DNA from: Pedobacter frigiditerrae
GTDB lineage: Bacteria; Bacteroidota; Bacteroidia; Sphingobacteriales; Sphingobacteriaceae
Direction of reading: 5' to 3'
DNA: 64,000 bases
Assembly (NCBI RefSeq): GCF_004331645.1
Contig: NZ_SJSK01000004.1
Span: 403,255-467,254, forward strand
Numbering within the stretch: the first letter of the stretch is position 1; each line of letters opens with the position of its first letter. Below, in pieces: positions 1 to 7,905 of this stretch. The position numbers were made by a program, and so were the translations under genes. The notes below the pieces were generated by a model. The model was not told the DNA's origin and did no database searches. It worked only from the letters and a program-made list of their open reading frames with translations.

Positions 1-15
1 ATAATAGGGATAAAT

Positions 16-41
16 TAAAAAACCACGAACTATGTCGTGGT
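16..41 (-). terminator. Rho-independent terminator of the small gene at 63-272
   Basis: Read on the minus strand, a 7-bp perfect stem (ACCACGA / TCGTGGT, arms 35-41 and 22-28) with a 6-nt loop is followed by a T run. It lies 22 bases beyond the stop codon of the small minus-strand gene, which supports that gene being transcribed. Confidence 0.8.
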
Positions 42-62
42 CTAAATGTAATAAATTTTAGG

Positions 63-272
63 TTAAACTCCGCTTCCAGGTATGGTACCAGGTTCGTGAC
101 CATCTCCAAAAGCATTACTCGTTCTTCCGTGCTTCTTTGTGAAATCGCTAGTAACTTTTGATGAAGAGTTTTTCTCTACATTCTCTTCGTTTCTAGGTGT
201 TTCTTGATTTGTATCTGTTACGGTTGCATCTTTTTTAATAGCACTCCCGTCTTTTTTTTCATTCGTTTCCAT
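63..272 (-). CDS. Small hydrophilic protein of unknown function (69 aa)
   Basis: I do not recognise a family. The product is short, very rich in Lys, Glu, Asn, Asp, Ser and Thr, and has no hydrophobic segment, so it is probably a soluble, largely disordered cytoplasmic protein. The C-terminal 15 residues are glycine- and proline-rich (ending PGSGV) and follow a Lys/Arg patch. It starts at an ATG, and a clear terminator follows its stop codon. Nothing next to it suggests a role: its left neighbour is off the window and the DNA to the right is repeat-rich and non-coding. Confidence 0.6.
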   Translation of the reverse strand: METNEKKDGSAIKKDATVTDTNQETPRNEENVEKNSSSKVTSDFTKKHGRTSNAFGDGHEPGTIPGSGV

Positions 273-892
273 AACATTTGTTTTTAATAGATATGCTTAA
301 ATAACAATGGATGAAATGTTTTGTTTGTGGCATTTTATTCTCCATAGTTGTTGTGGCTCTATCATCAAAAAAGATAATTTATGTTTATTTGAAAAGCAAA
401 TGATAAGCAGTCGTTATCTTCAGTCCTATCCCAAAGGGACTCCATTGGAGCCAATGCTGCAATCTATTTTGTTATGCGTCATTTCGACTGCAAGGAGAAA
501 TCGGTAAAACAGCAGCACCAAATTAACAGATACCTCAATCGTTCCTCATTTCGGCACGACGCTGAGCAAAAACAAAAAAGATTTTCGCCTATGTCAGCCT
601 GCCTGCCGGACAGGCAGGGTTTAGGATATGCAGGTTTGTGCTACTATTTAGGTTTACGCCTAGCAGTTGCCAAGAACCACCACCTTTGTTAATTAAACCC
701 GATTGAAGCGGAAAATTTTGTCATCCTGAGCCAAGACCACATTGAGCTTGCCGAAGTGTCGAAGGACAAAATTTATAGCGAAAAGCGGGACTGTATTTGC
801 GATGAAATGTTACCATTCTTTTTCAAAACAACTTAACTATTGATTGGTGAGGACACTAGCCAAGGAGCTTAAAACCAACACTGTTTTCCCAA
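273..892. other. Non-coding, repeat-rich intergenic region
   Basis: About 600 bases hold no credible gene; the short open frames here have no recognisable product. The DNA is a mosaic of short dyads and repeat fragments. A TCCC/GGGA dyad and a CTCC/GGAG dyad lie near 430-450. A GC-rich hairpin is at 598-618. A module at about 638-790 recurs near 59219-59330: GTGCTACTATTTA in inverse orientation, then GATTGAAGCG, then GTCATCCTGAGCC, then a tatagcg-aaaagc tail. A TTGGTG-type element is at 845-868. Such fragments resemble dispersed intergenic repeats of Sphingobacteria; that family assignment is from memory. Confidence 0.6.
598..618. repeat. GC-rich perfect hairpin, REP-like
   Basis: An 8-bp perfect inverted repeat (CCTGCCTG at 598-605, CAGGCAGG at 611-618) surrounds the 5-nt loop CCGGA. 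It is much richer in GC than its surroundings, has no T tract on either strand, and sits among other repeat fragments. A dispersed palindromic repeat is therefore more likely than a terminator. Confidence 0.6.
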
Positions 893-921
893 TAAAAAAG
901 CCTCAACAATTATGTTAAGGC
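893..921 (-). terminator. Rho-independent terminator of the glmM-desulfurase transcript
   Basis: On the minus strand a 9-bp stem (GCCTTAACA / TGTTGAGGC, one G-T pair, 4-nt loop) is followed by six T. It lies 48 bases beyond the stop of the cysteine desulfurase gene. Confidence 0.8.
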
Positions 922-968
922 TCTAATTCGGCTTGTGAGCACACCAACCAAGGAATATATGATAAAAA

Positions 969-2117
969 TTAAGCTAAAGCATTTTGCTTAACCACCATTT
1001 TAACTTTTTCTAAAACGTAATCTAAATCTTCTTTTGTAGTAAATTTACTGAAAGAGAAACGTACAGAAGGCCGATTTGGGTCGGCTTTGATGCCATTTAG
1101 AACGTGAGAACCAATATTTGAACCAGATGAGCAAGCGCTTCCGCCAGATGCGCAAATACCGTTAATGTCTAAATTAAATAATAACATATCTGCCATATCC
1201 ATTTCTGGGAATGAAACATTTAGCACAGTATAAAGGCTTTTAGCAGCTTCGGTTTCGCCATTAAAACCAATACCTGGAATTTCAGCAATCAATTGTTCTT
1301 TTAAATAATCTTTTAGACCTTGGATATAGGTTTGATGTTCATCCATTTCTGCATAAGCAATTTCCAATGCCTTTGACAAACCAACAATTCCGTAAACATT
1401 TTCAGTTCCACCACGCATGTTACGTTCTTGAGCTCCACCGTAAATCATTGGTGGAATTTTAATATTGCTATTCACATATAGAAACCCAACACCTTTTGGC
1501 CCGTGTAGCTTATGCGCTGCACAAACTATAAAATGAGCTTTTAGTTTACGTACATCATGCGGATAATGTCCCATGGTCTGCACTGTATCAGCATGATAAA
1601 TTGCATTGTATTTTTCGCAGATATCACCTACTTTTTCCATATCTGTTAAAGTACCCAATTCGTTATTGGCATGCATTAGCGATACAAAAGTGCGGTCGTT
1701 GTTCTGTAATAATTCTTCTAGGTGATTGTAATCGATGTTACCTTTTTCATCGATATTTACAAAACTTAACTTATCTATCACACCATCCTTTAACAACATA
1801 GCTAGCGTATGTTCTACAGCATGATGTTCTATTTTAGAAGTAATTGCATGTTTAATTCCATAAGCAGAAATACCGCAGCGAATTGCTGTATTATCAGCTT
1901 CTGTACCACCAGAAGTAAAAAATATTTCTGATGGAGATGCATTTAATAAGCTAGAAACTGTTTTTCTTGCCTTCTCTACTAATGTTCTTACCTCTCTACC
2001 TAACGAATGAATAGCAGATGGATTACCATAAAAGTTCTCCATTACATTAGTCATTTCTGCTATTACAGCTTTATCTAATGGCGTAGTTGCTGCATTATCT
2101 AAATAAACACGTTTCAT
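969..2117 (-). CDS. Cysteine desulfurase, class V aminotransferase fold (NifS/IscS-like)
   Basis: This PLP enzyme removes sulfur from L-cysteine as an enzyme-bound persulfide for Fe-S cluster and thiocofactor assembly; it is cytoplasmic. The PLP-binding lysine is K203 in AAHKLHGPKG, the stacking histidine is H98/H99 (EHH), the cofactor-binding Asp is D177 (HADTVQ), and the persulfide cysteine is C329 in GGSACSSGS, on the loop typical of group I (NifS/IscS) enzymes. The length, 382 residues, is normal. No IscU or SufB-like partner is adjacent, so the acceptor cannot be read from context. It lies 8 bases downstream of glmM and probably shares its transcript. Confidence 0.93.
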   Translation of the reverse strand: MKRVYLDNAATTPLDKAVIAEMTNVMENFYGNPSAIHSLGREVRTLVEKARKTVSSLLNASPSEIFFTSGGTEADNTAIRCGISAYGIKHAITSKIEHHAVEHTLAMLLKDGVIDKLSFVNIDEKGNIDYNHLEELLQNNDRTFVSLMHANNELGTLTDMEKVGDICEKYNAIYHADTVQTMGHYPHDVRKLKAHFIVCAAHKLHGPKGVGFLYVNSNIKIPPMIYGGAQERNMRGGTENVYGIVGLSKALEIAYAEMDEHQTYIQGLKDYLKEQLIAEIPGIGFNGETEAAKSLYTVLNVSFPEMDMADMLLFNLDINGICASGGSACSSGSNIGSHVLNGIKADPNRPSVRFSFSKFTTKEDLDYVLEKVKMVVKQNALA

Positions 2118-2125
2118 TGGCTTTA

Positions 2126-3514
2126 TTAGTTAAGTTGTAATATTTCCTTAATGTCTGAAATGATTTTATTAGCTAGATTTTCTGCTACGGTTTCATTTTC
2201 TGCTTCACTATAAATACGAATAATTGGCTCTGTATTTGACCGGCGTAAATGAACCCACTCATTAGCAAAATCAATTTTTAAGCCATCTATAGTACTAGTT
2301 TGCTCATTTTTATACTTCTCTTGAACCTTAACCAATAAACTATCGATATCCATTTCTGGGGTTAAGGTGATTTTATTTTTTGAGATATGGTAAGCAGGGT
2401 AAGTACTACGTAAACGTGAAATAGTAGTGCCTTCTTTTGCCAAATGCGATAAAAATAAAGCAATACCAACTAAAGCATCTCTACCGTAATGTAATTCTGG
2501 ATAGATAATTCCGCCATTTCCTTCACCACCAATTACAGCGTTTGTTGCCTTCATTTGGTTTACTACATTTACTTCACCAACTGCTGAAGCATTGTAGGCA
2601 CTACCAGATTTTTCGGTTACATCTCTTAAAGCACGAGTTGATGAAAGGTTTGAAACTGTATTACCCGGTGTGTTTTTAAGTACATAATCTGCAACAGCTA
2701 CTAAAGTATATTCTTCGCCAAACATTGTTCCATCTTCGTTAACAAAACAAAGTCTATCTACATCAGGGTCTACAACAATTCCTAAATCTGCTCTTTTAGC
2801 TTGAACAACTTTTGCTATCTCAGTTAAATTTTCTGGTAACGGTTCTGGATTGTGAGGGAAATCGCCATTTGGCTCACAGTATAACTCATAAACCGTTTCC
2901 ACTCCTAAGGCTTTCAGCAAGGCTGGAATAAATATTCCGCCAGTAGAGTTTACACAATCAATGGCAATTTTAAAATTAGCTTTTTTAATAGCTTCAACAT
3001 CAACCAATGGCAATGCTAAAATTACATCGATATGTTTCTGTAAATAAGTGTCGTTAGCAACAACTTTACCTAAATCATTCACATCTGCAAAAGCAAAATC
3101 AGCATTTTCAGCAATTTCTAAAACTTCTTTTCCATCTGCATCATTAATAAATTCGCCTTTTTCATTTAATAATTTTAAGGCGTTCCATTGTTTCGGGTTA
3201 TGACTAGCGGTAAGAATAATTCCACCACCAGCATTTTCCATCGGAACGGCAATCTCTACAGTTGGAGTTGTAGATAAACCTAGGTCTATTACCTCTATTC
3301 CTAAACCCTGAAGTGTTCCGATTACCAAATTATTAACCATCTCTCCCGAAATACGAGCATCACGGCCAAGTACAATTTTTTTGTTTTGAGTTTTGTTAAT
3401 TACCCAAGAGCCATAAGCTGCTGTAAATTTAACAATATCGATTGGGGTTAATCCATCGCCAGATTTTCCGCCAATAGTCCCTCTAATTCCTGATATAGAT
3501 TTTATTAAAGTCAA
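2126..3514 (-). CDS. glmM: Phosphoglucosamine mutase / phosphohexomutase family
   Basis: It is expected to interconvert glucosamine-6-phosphate and glucosamine-1-phosphate on the way to UDP-GlcNAc for peptidoglycan and LPS. Four family signatures are visible in order: the phosphoserine loop TASHNP (S104), the metal loop DPDVDR (D249, D251, D253), the sugar loop GGEGNGG, and the C-terminal phosphate loop RRSNTEP. Length 462 fits the family. The start is a TTG, chosen because the N-terminus then begins MTLIKSISGIRG as in Bacteroidota homologues I remember. Substrate specificity (GlcN, Glc or Man) cannot be proved from motifs. Confidence 0.88.
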   Translation of the reverse strand: MTLIKSISGIRGTIGGKSGDGLTPIDIVKFTAAYGSWVINKTQNKKIVLGRDARISGEMVNNLVIGTLQGLGIEVIDLGLSTTPTVEIAVPMENAGGGIILTASHNPKQWNALKLLNEKGEFINDADGKEVLEIAENADFAFADVNDLGKVVANDTYLQKHIDVILALPLVDVEAIKKANFKIAIDCVNSTGGIFIPALLKALGVETVYELYCEPNGDFPHNPEPLPENLTEIAKVVQAKRADLGIVVDPDVDRLCFVNEDGTMFGEEYTLVAVADYVLKNTPGNTVSNLSSTRALRDVTEKSGSAYNASAVGEVNVVNQMKATNAVIGGEGNGGIIYPELHYGRDALVGIALFLSHLAKEGTTISRLRSTYPAYHISKNKITLTPEMDIDSLLVKVQEKYKNEQTSTIDGLKIDFANEWVHLRRSNTEPIIRIYSEAENETVAENLANKIISDIKEILQLN

Positions 3515-3646
3515 GTTTTATAAATTTTTTCAAAAATAATAAAAATTTAAGGAAAGGGTTGTATTAAAATGCACATCCAAGTAATTTTTAAAGCCTTTTT
3601 AAACAGCTTAAAAAATTAAATTCATCGCCGTTGAAATTCAAAATAC

Positions 3647-3654
3647 TATATTTG
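3647..3654 (+). promoter_or_regulatory. Candidate -7 element for the methyltransferase operon
   Basis: TATATTTG matches the Bacteroidota -7 consensus TAnnTTTG and lies 30 bases upstream of the methyltransferase ATG. No well-spaced TTG -33 element is visible, so this is weak. Confidence 0.3.
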
Positions 3655-3684
3655 TTCATCACAAAACGTTAACTCCTCAGCGTA

Positions 3685-4416
3685 ATGCAGCGAAAATGGT
3701 TTCAATATTGGTTTAATTCTCCTTATTATCACATACTTTACAGTCAACGTAATGATGAGGAGGCAGAGTTTTTAATTGATAACCTTTCTGCATACCTTAC
3801 TCCAAAAAAAAATAGTCGGATTTTAGATATTGCTTGTGGTAGAGGTAGACATTCTATTTATTTGAATAAAAAAGGGTATGATGTTACTGGGATAGATCTA
3901 TCTGAGCAGAGCATTAAATATGCACAACAATTTGAGCAGAAAAACCTCCATTTTTACGTACATGATATGCGTAAGCTATCGTATATAAACTATTTTGATT
4001 TTGCCTTTAACCTATTTACCAGCTTTGGATATTTCGATACGGAAAAAGAACATGTTAACGCTTTAAAAGCTTTTAGAAAAGGGTTAAAAGAAGATGGGAC
4101 ACTAGTTATTGATTATTTTAACACGCAAAAAATCATCAAAAACTTAACCAATCAAGAGACTAAAACAATAGATGGTATCGAATTCCATTTACATAAGTTT
4201 GTTTCTGAAGGGAAGATTATCAAACACATCAACTTTGAACATAAATTAAAGGTTTATGCTTTTGAAGAGCGTGTTCAGGCTTTTTTCTTAGCAGATTTTG
4301 AAAGAATGTTAACTAAAAGTGGATTAATTATAACTGAAACTTTTGGCAGTTATGCCTTAGCACCATTTAATGAAATAAAATCAGACCGTTTAATACTTGT
4401 TTGTAAAAAAGCATGA
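3685..4416 (+). CDS. Class I SAM-dependent methyltransferase
   Basis: A 243-residue soluble protein with a Rossmann-type methyltransferase core. Motif I is LDIACGRGRH (residues 47-56), followed by the acidic end of strand 2 (TGIDLS, about 68-73), which binds the SAM ribose. The substrate is not evident; the sequence resembles small-molecule methyltransferases of the UbiE/Methyltransf_11 and _25 type. It is the first gene of a tight operon: its stop overlaps the start of the PAP2 gene by four bases (ATGA). Confidence 0.85.
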   Translation: MQRKWFQYWFNSPYYHILYSQRNDEEAEFLIDNLSAYLTPKKNSRILDIACGRGRHSIYLNKKGYDVTGIDLSEQSIKYAQQFEQKNLHFYVHDMRKLSYINYFDFAFNLFTSFGYFDTEKEHVNALKAFRKGLKEDGTLVIDYFNTQKIIKNLTNQETKTIDGIEFHLHKFVSEGKIIKHINFEHKLKVYAFEERVQAFFLADFERMLTKSGLIITETFGSYALAPFNEIKSDRLILVCKKA

Positions 4417-4976
4417 TAGCAGAGTTACAACAGTTTGATACAGAATTATTCCTTAAAGTTCATCGTGGTTTAAGCAATGGGTTTTTTGATTGGCTAATGC
4501 CCTTGGTTAGGAATCGTTTCTTCTGGGCACCGCTTTACCTATTTATCATCGCCTTTTGTATTAGACAATATAAAAAACAAGGGCTCATTATGATTGGGAT
4601 GATCCTGGTTACATTTGCCATGGGCGATTTAATTGCATCTAGAATCATAAAACCTAATGTGGCAAGAATTAGACCTTGTAATGAAATTAGGTTGGCAAAC
4701 AAAATCATTCATCGTGTTCCTTGTGGTAGTGGATACAGTTTTCCATCATCGCACGCTACCAATCATTTTGCTATTGCCATTTTTCTAATTGGCTTATTTT
4801 ACAAAAAATGGAAACCCATTTTACCATTAGGTTTAGGATGGGCATTTTTAATTAGCTTTGCACAGGTTTATGTTGGTGTACATTATCCAATAGACACTTT
4901 TGCAGGAGCCATTTTAGGAACCTGCATAGGCTTATTTACATTTTATCTTTACAAGAAAATAAAACCTATCACATAA
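4413..4976 (+). CDS. PAP2-family membrane phosphatase
   Basis: An integral membrane lipid phosphatase-type protein of 187 residues with about five hydrophobic segments, probably acting on undecaprenyl-pyrophosphate or another lipid phosphate at the inner membrane. The family motifs are KPNVARIRP (K80 to P88), PSSH (111-114) and GVHYPID (H157, D161). The usual Arg six residues before the motif-3 His is Gln here (AQVYVGVH). The ATG overlaps the methyltransferase stop, and the stop is one base before the ZIP gene, so the three are co-transcribed. Confidence 0.88.
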   Translation: MIAELQQFDTELFLKVHRGLSNGFFDWLMPLVRNRFFWAPLYLFIIAFCIRQYKKQGLIMIGMILVTFAMGDLIASRIIKPNVARIRPCNEIRLANKIIHRVPCGSGYSFPSSHATNHFAIAIFLIGLFYKKWKPILPLGLGWAFLISFAQVYVGVHYPIDTFAGAILGTCIGLFTFYLYKKIKPIT

Positions 4977-4977
4977 A

Positions 4978-5703
4978 ATGGAAATCTGGAAATTCCTTGT
5001 TTTATTTTGCTGTGCACTTTTTGGAGGCTTAGCTATCTTTTTGGTAAAAAATGATAAGTCTCAATTATTAAAATTGATTTTATCTTTTAGTGGCGCCTAT
5101 TTATTTGCCATAACAGTTTTACACTTAATTCCAGATGCCTATAGTGGAACTGACAAGGAAGAAATTGGTATTTTTATCCTGATTGGCTTTCTATTACAGA
5201 TATTCTTAGAGCAGTTTTCTGAAGGTGTAGAACATGGACATATCCACAAACATCATGATGGCCATGCTTTTCCGTGGGGCATTATGATTAGTTTATGTTT
5301 ACATGCTTTTTTAGAGGGAATGCCATTGGCTAAAGACCAGAATAACGAATTGATTTTTGGGATTTCATTACATCATATTCCTGCTGCCTTTGCCTTAGCG
5401 AGCATTTTAGTTCAAAATCATTTTAAACCTAAAGGAGTTGTTTTATACCTAATTATTTTTGCTATCATGGCACCTGCCGGATATTATTTTAGCATTAGCT
5501 TAAGCAATGGTAGCATTAGTGGAATGGAACCTTATTTTAACAAGGTAATGGGAATTGTGATAGGTATATTTTTACATATTTCTACCACAATCCTCTTTGA
5601 ATCTAGCGCAGACCATAAAATTAATAAGCGCAAAATGTTAGCAGTTTTATTGGGAATTGGCGTTGCCTTAACTGGCTTTTTTGCTGCTGGGCATAGCCAC
5701 TAA
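4978..5703 (+). CDS. ZIP-family metal transporter
   Basis: A 241-residue polytopic membrane protein. It has the His-rich loop between transmembrane segments 3 and 4 (HGHIHKHHDGH, about residues 88-98), then the amphipathic metal-binding helices with LHAFLEGMP and LHHIPAAFA, which supply the His/Glu ligands of the transport site. ZIP proteins import Zn2+ or related divalent cations into the cytoplasm. It is the last gene of the methyltransferase-PAP2-ZIP operon and ends four bases from the convergent MarR gene. Confidence 0.9.
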   Translation: MEIWKFLVLFCCALFGGLAIFLVKNDKSQLLKLILSFSGAYLFAITVLHLIPDAYSGTDKEEIGIFILIGFLLQIFLEQFSEGVEHGHIHKHHDGHAFPWGIMISLCLHAFLEGMPLAKDQNNELIFGISLHHIPAAFALASILVQNHFKPKGVVLYLIIFAIMAPAGYYFSISLSNGSISGMEPYFNKVMGIVIGIFLHISTTILFESSADHKINKRKMLAVLLGIGVALTGFFAAGHSH

Positions 5704-5706
5704 TAA

Positions 5707-6159
5707 CTAGCCACGCATTTTATCTAATAAGGCATTTAATTGTTCAGCTTCTTCAATGGTAATATTTAGAGCAATAAACTGAGAAAAATCAATTTCCTTA
5801 TCCATCTTTTTTAATAAGGCTAATCCCTTGTCTGAGATAACGACATCAACAGCACGTTTATCGTAACTATTCGTTGATTTTTCAGCAAAACCTTTCTGAA
5901 TTAATCTATCAACAATTCTAGAAGTGTCGCTCATTTTATCTAAAATCCTATTTTTAATAAGATTAACCGTTGCAGGACTCGGGTATTGACCTCTTAAAAT
6001 CCTAAGTACATTATATTGTTGGGTGGTAATATCAAAAGGTGTTAAGACATCTTTAACTTTTTGATTACTCCAATGATAAGTGAAAATAACGTTTACTAAC
6101 GCTTGTTGAAAAACATTCTCAAATTTTGAAGTTTTTACTTCTTTTTGTAGTTGGACCAT
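5707..6159 (-). CDS. MarR-family winged-helix transcriptional regulator
   Basis: About 150 residues with the MarR layout: an N-terminal dimerisation helix, then a winged helix-turn-helix (TQQYNVLRILRG, then LDKMSDTSRIVDRLIQKG and the wing around SYDKRAVDVVISDKG), then a C-terminal dimerisation helix. An in-frame ATG at 6216 would give 169 residues, but the first 19 would lie wholly inside the DUF5522 gene and do not look like MarR sequence, so the ATG at 6159 is preferred. It is the last gene of the ybbR-coaE-MBL-DUF5522 run. Its target is unknown; no dyad beside the gene points to one. Confidence 0.85.
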   Translation of the reverse strand: MVQLQKEVKTSKFENVFQQALVNVIFTYHWSNQKVKDVLTPFDITTQQYNVLRILRGQYPSPATVNLIKNRILDKMSDTSRIVDRLIQKGFAEKSTNSYDKRAVDVVISDKGLALLKKMDKEIDFSQFIALNITIEEAEQLNALLDKMRG

Positions 6160-6334
6160 TAGTGCCTGCTTTGTTAATTGATGGTTTTGGGGAATTTTGT
6201 CCATTATCTTTCCCATAATTCCACGGACAATGTTTGCATTTGTTCTTACAGCAATACCCTCTTTTAAGGTGATATGCTGCCGTAAAAACCATTAGACCTT
6301 GGTCATTGAAATAATAATCAACTCCTTCTTCCAT
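6119..6334 (-). CDS. DUF5522-type small cysteine-rich protein
   Basis: A 71-residue protein with a compact conserved core: YYFNDQGLMVFT, YHLKRGYCC, then KCKHCPWNYG. The CC and CxxC cysteines could bind zinc or an Fe-S cluster (inference). The 30-residue tail after the core is low in complexity and overlaps the MarR gene in another frame, so it may be under little constraint. The ATG at 6334 overlaps the stop of the MBL gene (TGATG); a TTG one codon upstream is also possible. Function is unknown. Confidence 0.75.
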   Translation of the reverse strand: MEEGVDYYFNDQGLMVFTAAYHLKRGYCCKNKCKHCPWNYGKDNGQNSPKPSINKAGTNGPTTKRSKNFKI

Positions 6335-7290
6335 CAATTGAGCAATTTAACTACCAATTTAGAAGCAAAGTGAGATTGCAACTGTGTGCCACTTCCATGG
6401 GTTGTCCAAACCTCACGTGGCTCTACCTCTTCTATCGTTTTTAATATCGCTTTCCAATCAACATGATCAGAAATATATAATTGAACTTCGTTGTTATTTT
6501 GTAAATGTTTCCAACCTGTGGCAAAAATCCTTACCACATTTATGGCTTTAATGTAGCTATGATAAACCATTGGCGGAACAATATAAATCATATCCGTTTG
6601 GTTGTTTTTCATTACTTTCCTATCATAAACTTCGTACTTACCTAAATCGACACCTAATTGCTCGTAAATTTTAACAAATGGCACAATACCATGATGAACC
6701 AAAATTCTTTTTTGCGGGCAATGCTGATTAATCATGGAGATTAACCTTTGACTTTTGCCCAGTGCGTAAGAGCCCAACATGATATTTGGCTTAACGCCAT
6801 TTAGCTTTTTGATTTCTGCAATTGCATCTGGATGTTCAGTTGCGGGATTTGCAAAAGTAGTTTCAGTAATTAAAACATCAGCTTTAATGAACTCGATTGG
6901 CTCACAAGTAGAATCTTCCTCTAGCTTATAATCTCCTGTATAAAGATATTTTACGCCCTTATATTCCATTAAAACCAGTGCGGAACCTAAAATGTGCCCA
7001 GCAGGATAAAAACTTATCTTAACTCCGTTTAAATTAAATACTTCCTCAAAAGACTTGATGAAGAAATCGCCTGCAGCGAACTTTTTATAACGATGTTGCA
7101 TAAACACCGCAGTGGCTTTGGTGCAATACACATTTTGATTACCCCCAACTGCGTGGTCTCCATGTGCATGAGAAATTACAGCATCAGTAAATGGCTCTTT
7201 TGGGTCTAGGTAAAAATTACCATAAGTGCAAAATAAGCCTATTTTAGTTTGAACGATAAAATCGTCTATAATTTCTTTTTGGTTTAACAT
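6334..7290 (-). CDS. MBL-fold metallohydrolase, nuclease-like (beta-CASP type)
   Basis: A 318-residue metallo-beta-lactamase fold protein with HAHGDH (41-46) and the later His/Asp ligands in AGHILGSA and YTGDYKLE. The opening (IGLFCTYGNFYLDP) and the C-terminal ATGW and SDHVDW motifs resemble the exonuclease annotated next to ATP-dependent DNA ligase in DNA-damage-response islands. No ligase or DEXH helicase is present here, so the role in repair is inference. It is translationally coupled to the downstream DUF5522 gene. Confidence 0.8.
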   Translation of the reverse strand: MLNQKEIIDDFIVQTKIGLFCTYGNFYLDPKEPFTDAVISHAHGDHAVGGNQNVYCTKATAVFMQHRYKKFAAGDFFIKSFEEVFNLNGVKISFYPAGHILGSALVLMEYKGVKYLYTGDYKLEEDSTCEPIEFIKADVLITETTFANPATEHPDAIAEIKKLNGVKPNIMLGSYALGKSQRLISMINQHCPQKRILVHHGIVPFVKIYEQLGVDLGKYEVYDRKVMKNNQTDMIYIVPPMVYHSYIKAINVVRIFATGWKHLQNNNEVQLYISDHVDWKAILKTIEEVEPREVWTTHGSGTQLQSHFASKLVVKLLN

Positions 7291-7314
7291 AATGATGATA
7301 AAGCAGCTTAATGA

Positions 7315-7905
7315 TTATTGGTTCAAAAACTGCTGATGTAAATCTAAAACCTGCAAAATAACAGATGTATTTTCCGTATTATCTATAAAATAATCAGCCA
7401 TTTTAGCTTTTTGCTGGTCTGTGAATTGTTTGTCTATTCTTGCCTGAACTTGTTCGGCAGAAACAGCATCACGCTGCATAACCCTGCTTATTTTCAATGT
7501 TAATGGTGCCGTTACTAAAATGTTTTTATCGCACATTTTGTAAGAACCACTTTCAAATAACAAAGCTGCTTCTTTTAGCGTATAAGGAACCGATGATGGA
7601 ATTGCTAACGCCCATTTATCAAAAGCCCTAAATACTGCGGGATGCACTAAGGCATTGAGTTTATCAAGTTCTAACTGATTATTGAATACGATACCAGCAA
7701 TGTGTTTATTGTTTAATATGCCGTTCTCAAAATAGCTTTCTTGACCAAAGGTTGATTTAACACCATCCATCAAAATCAAATCTGTAACCATCAATTGCTT
7801 GGCAACTGCATCAGCATAAAAAACAGGAATGCCTAAAGTTTCGAATACTTTACAGACCGTGGTTTTTCCACTTCCAATTCCACCTGTAATTCCAACCTTG
7901 AGCAT
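7315..7905 (-). CDS. coaE: Dephospho-CoA kinase
   Basis: It catalyses the last step of coenzyme A synthesis, phosphorylating dephospho-CoA at the ribose 3'-OH. The P-loop GITGGIGSGKTT (residues 5-16) is followed by the CoaE-specific stretch FYADAVAKQLM. The protein has 196 residues, which is normal, with the lid region around VMQRDAVSAEQVQARIDKQ. Its start shares one base with the stop of the ybbR-like gene; this pairing of a YbbR-like gene with coaE is familiar in Bacteroidota. Confidence 0.95.
   Translation of the reverse strand: MLKVGITGGIGSGKTTVCKVFETLGIPVFYADAVAKQLMVTDLILMDGVKSTFGQESYFENGILNNKHIAGIVFNNQLELDKLNALVHPAVFRAFDKWALAIPSSVPYTLKEAALLFESGSYKMCDKNILVTAPLTLKISRVMQRDAVSAEQVQARIDKQFTDQQKAKMADYFIDNTENTSVILQVLDLHQQFLNQ

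Noticed and set aside
307..692. Two plus-strand open frames (307-507 and 474-692)
   Set aside because: They cross dispersed repeats and a GC-rich palindrome, encode compositionally odd peptides with no domain, overlap each other, and lack promoter or terminator signals.
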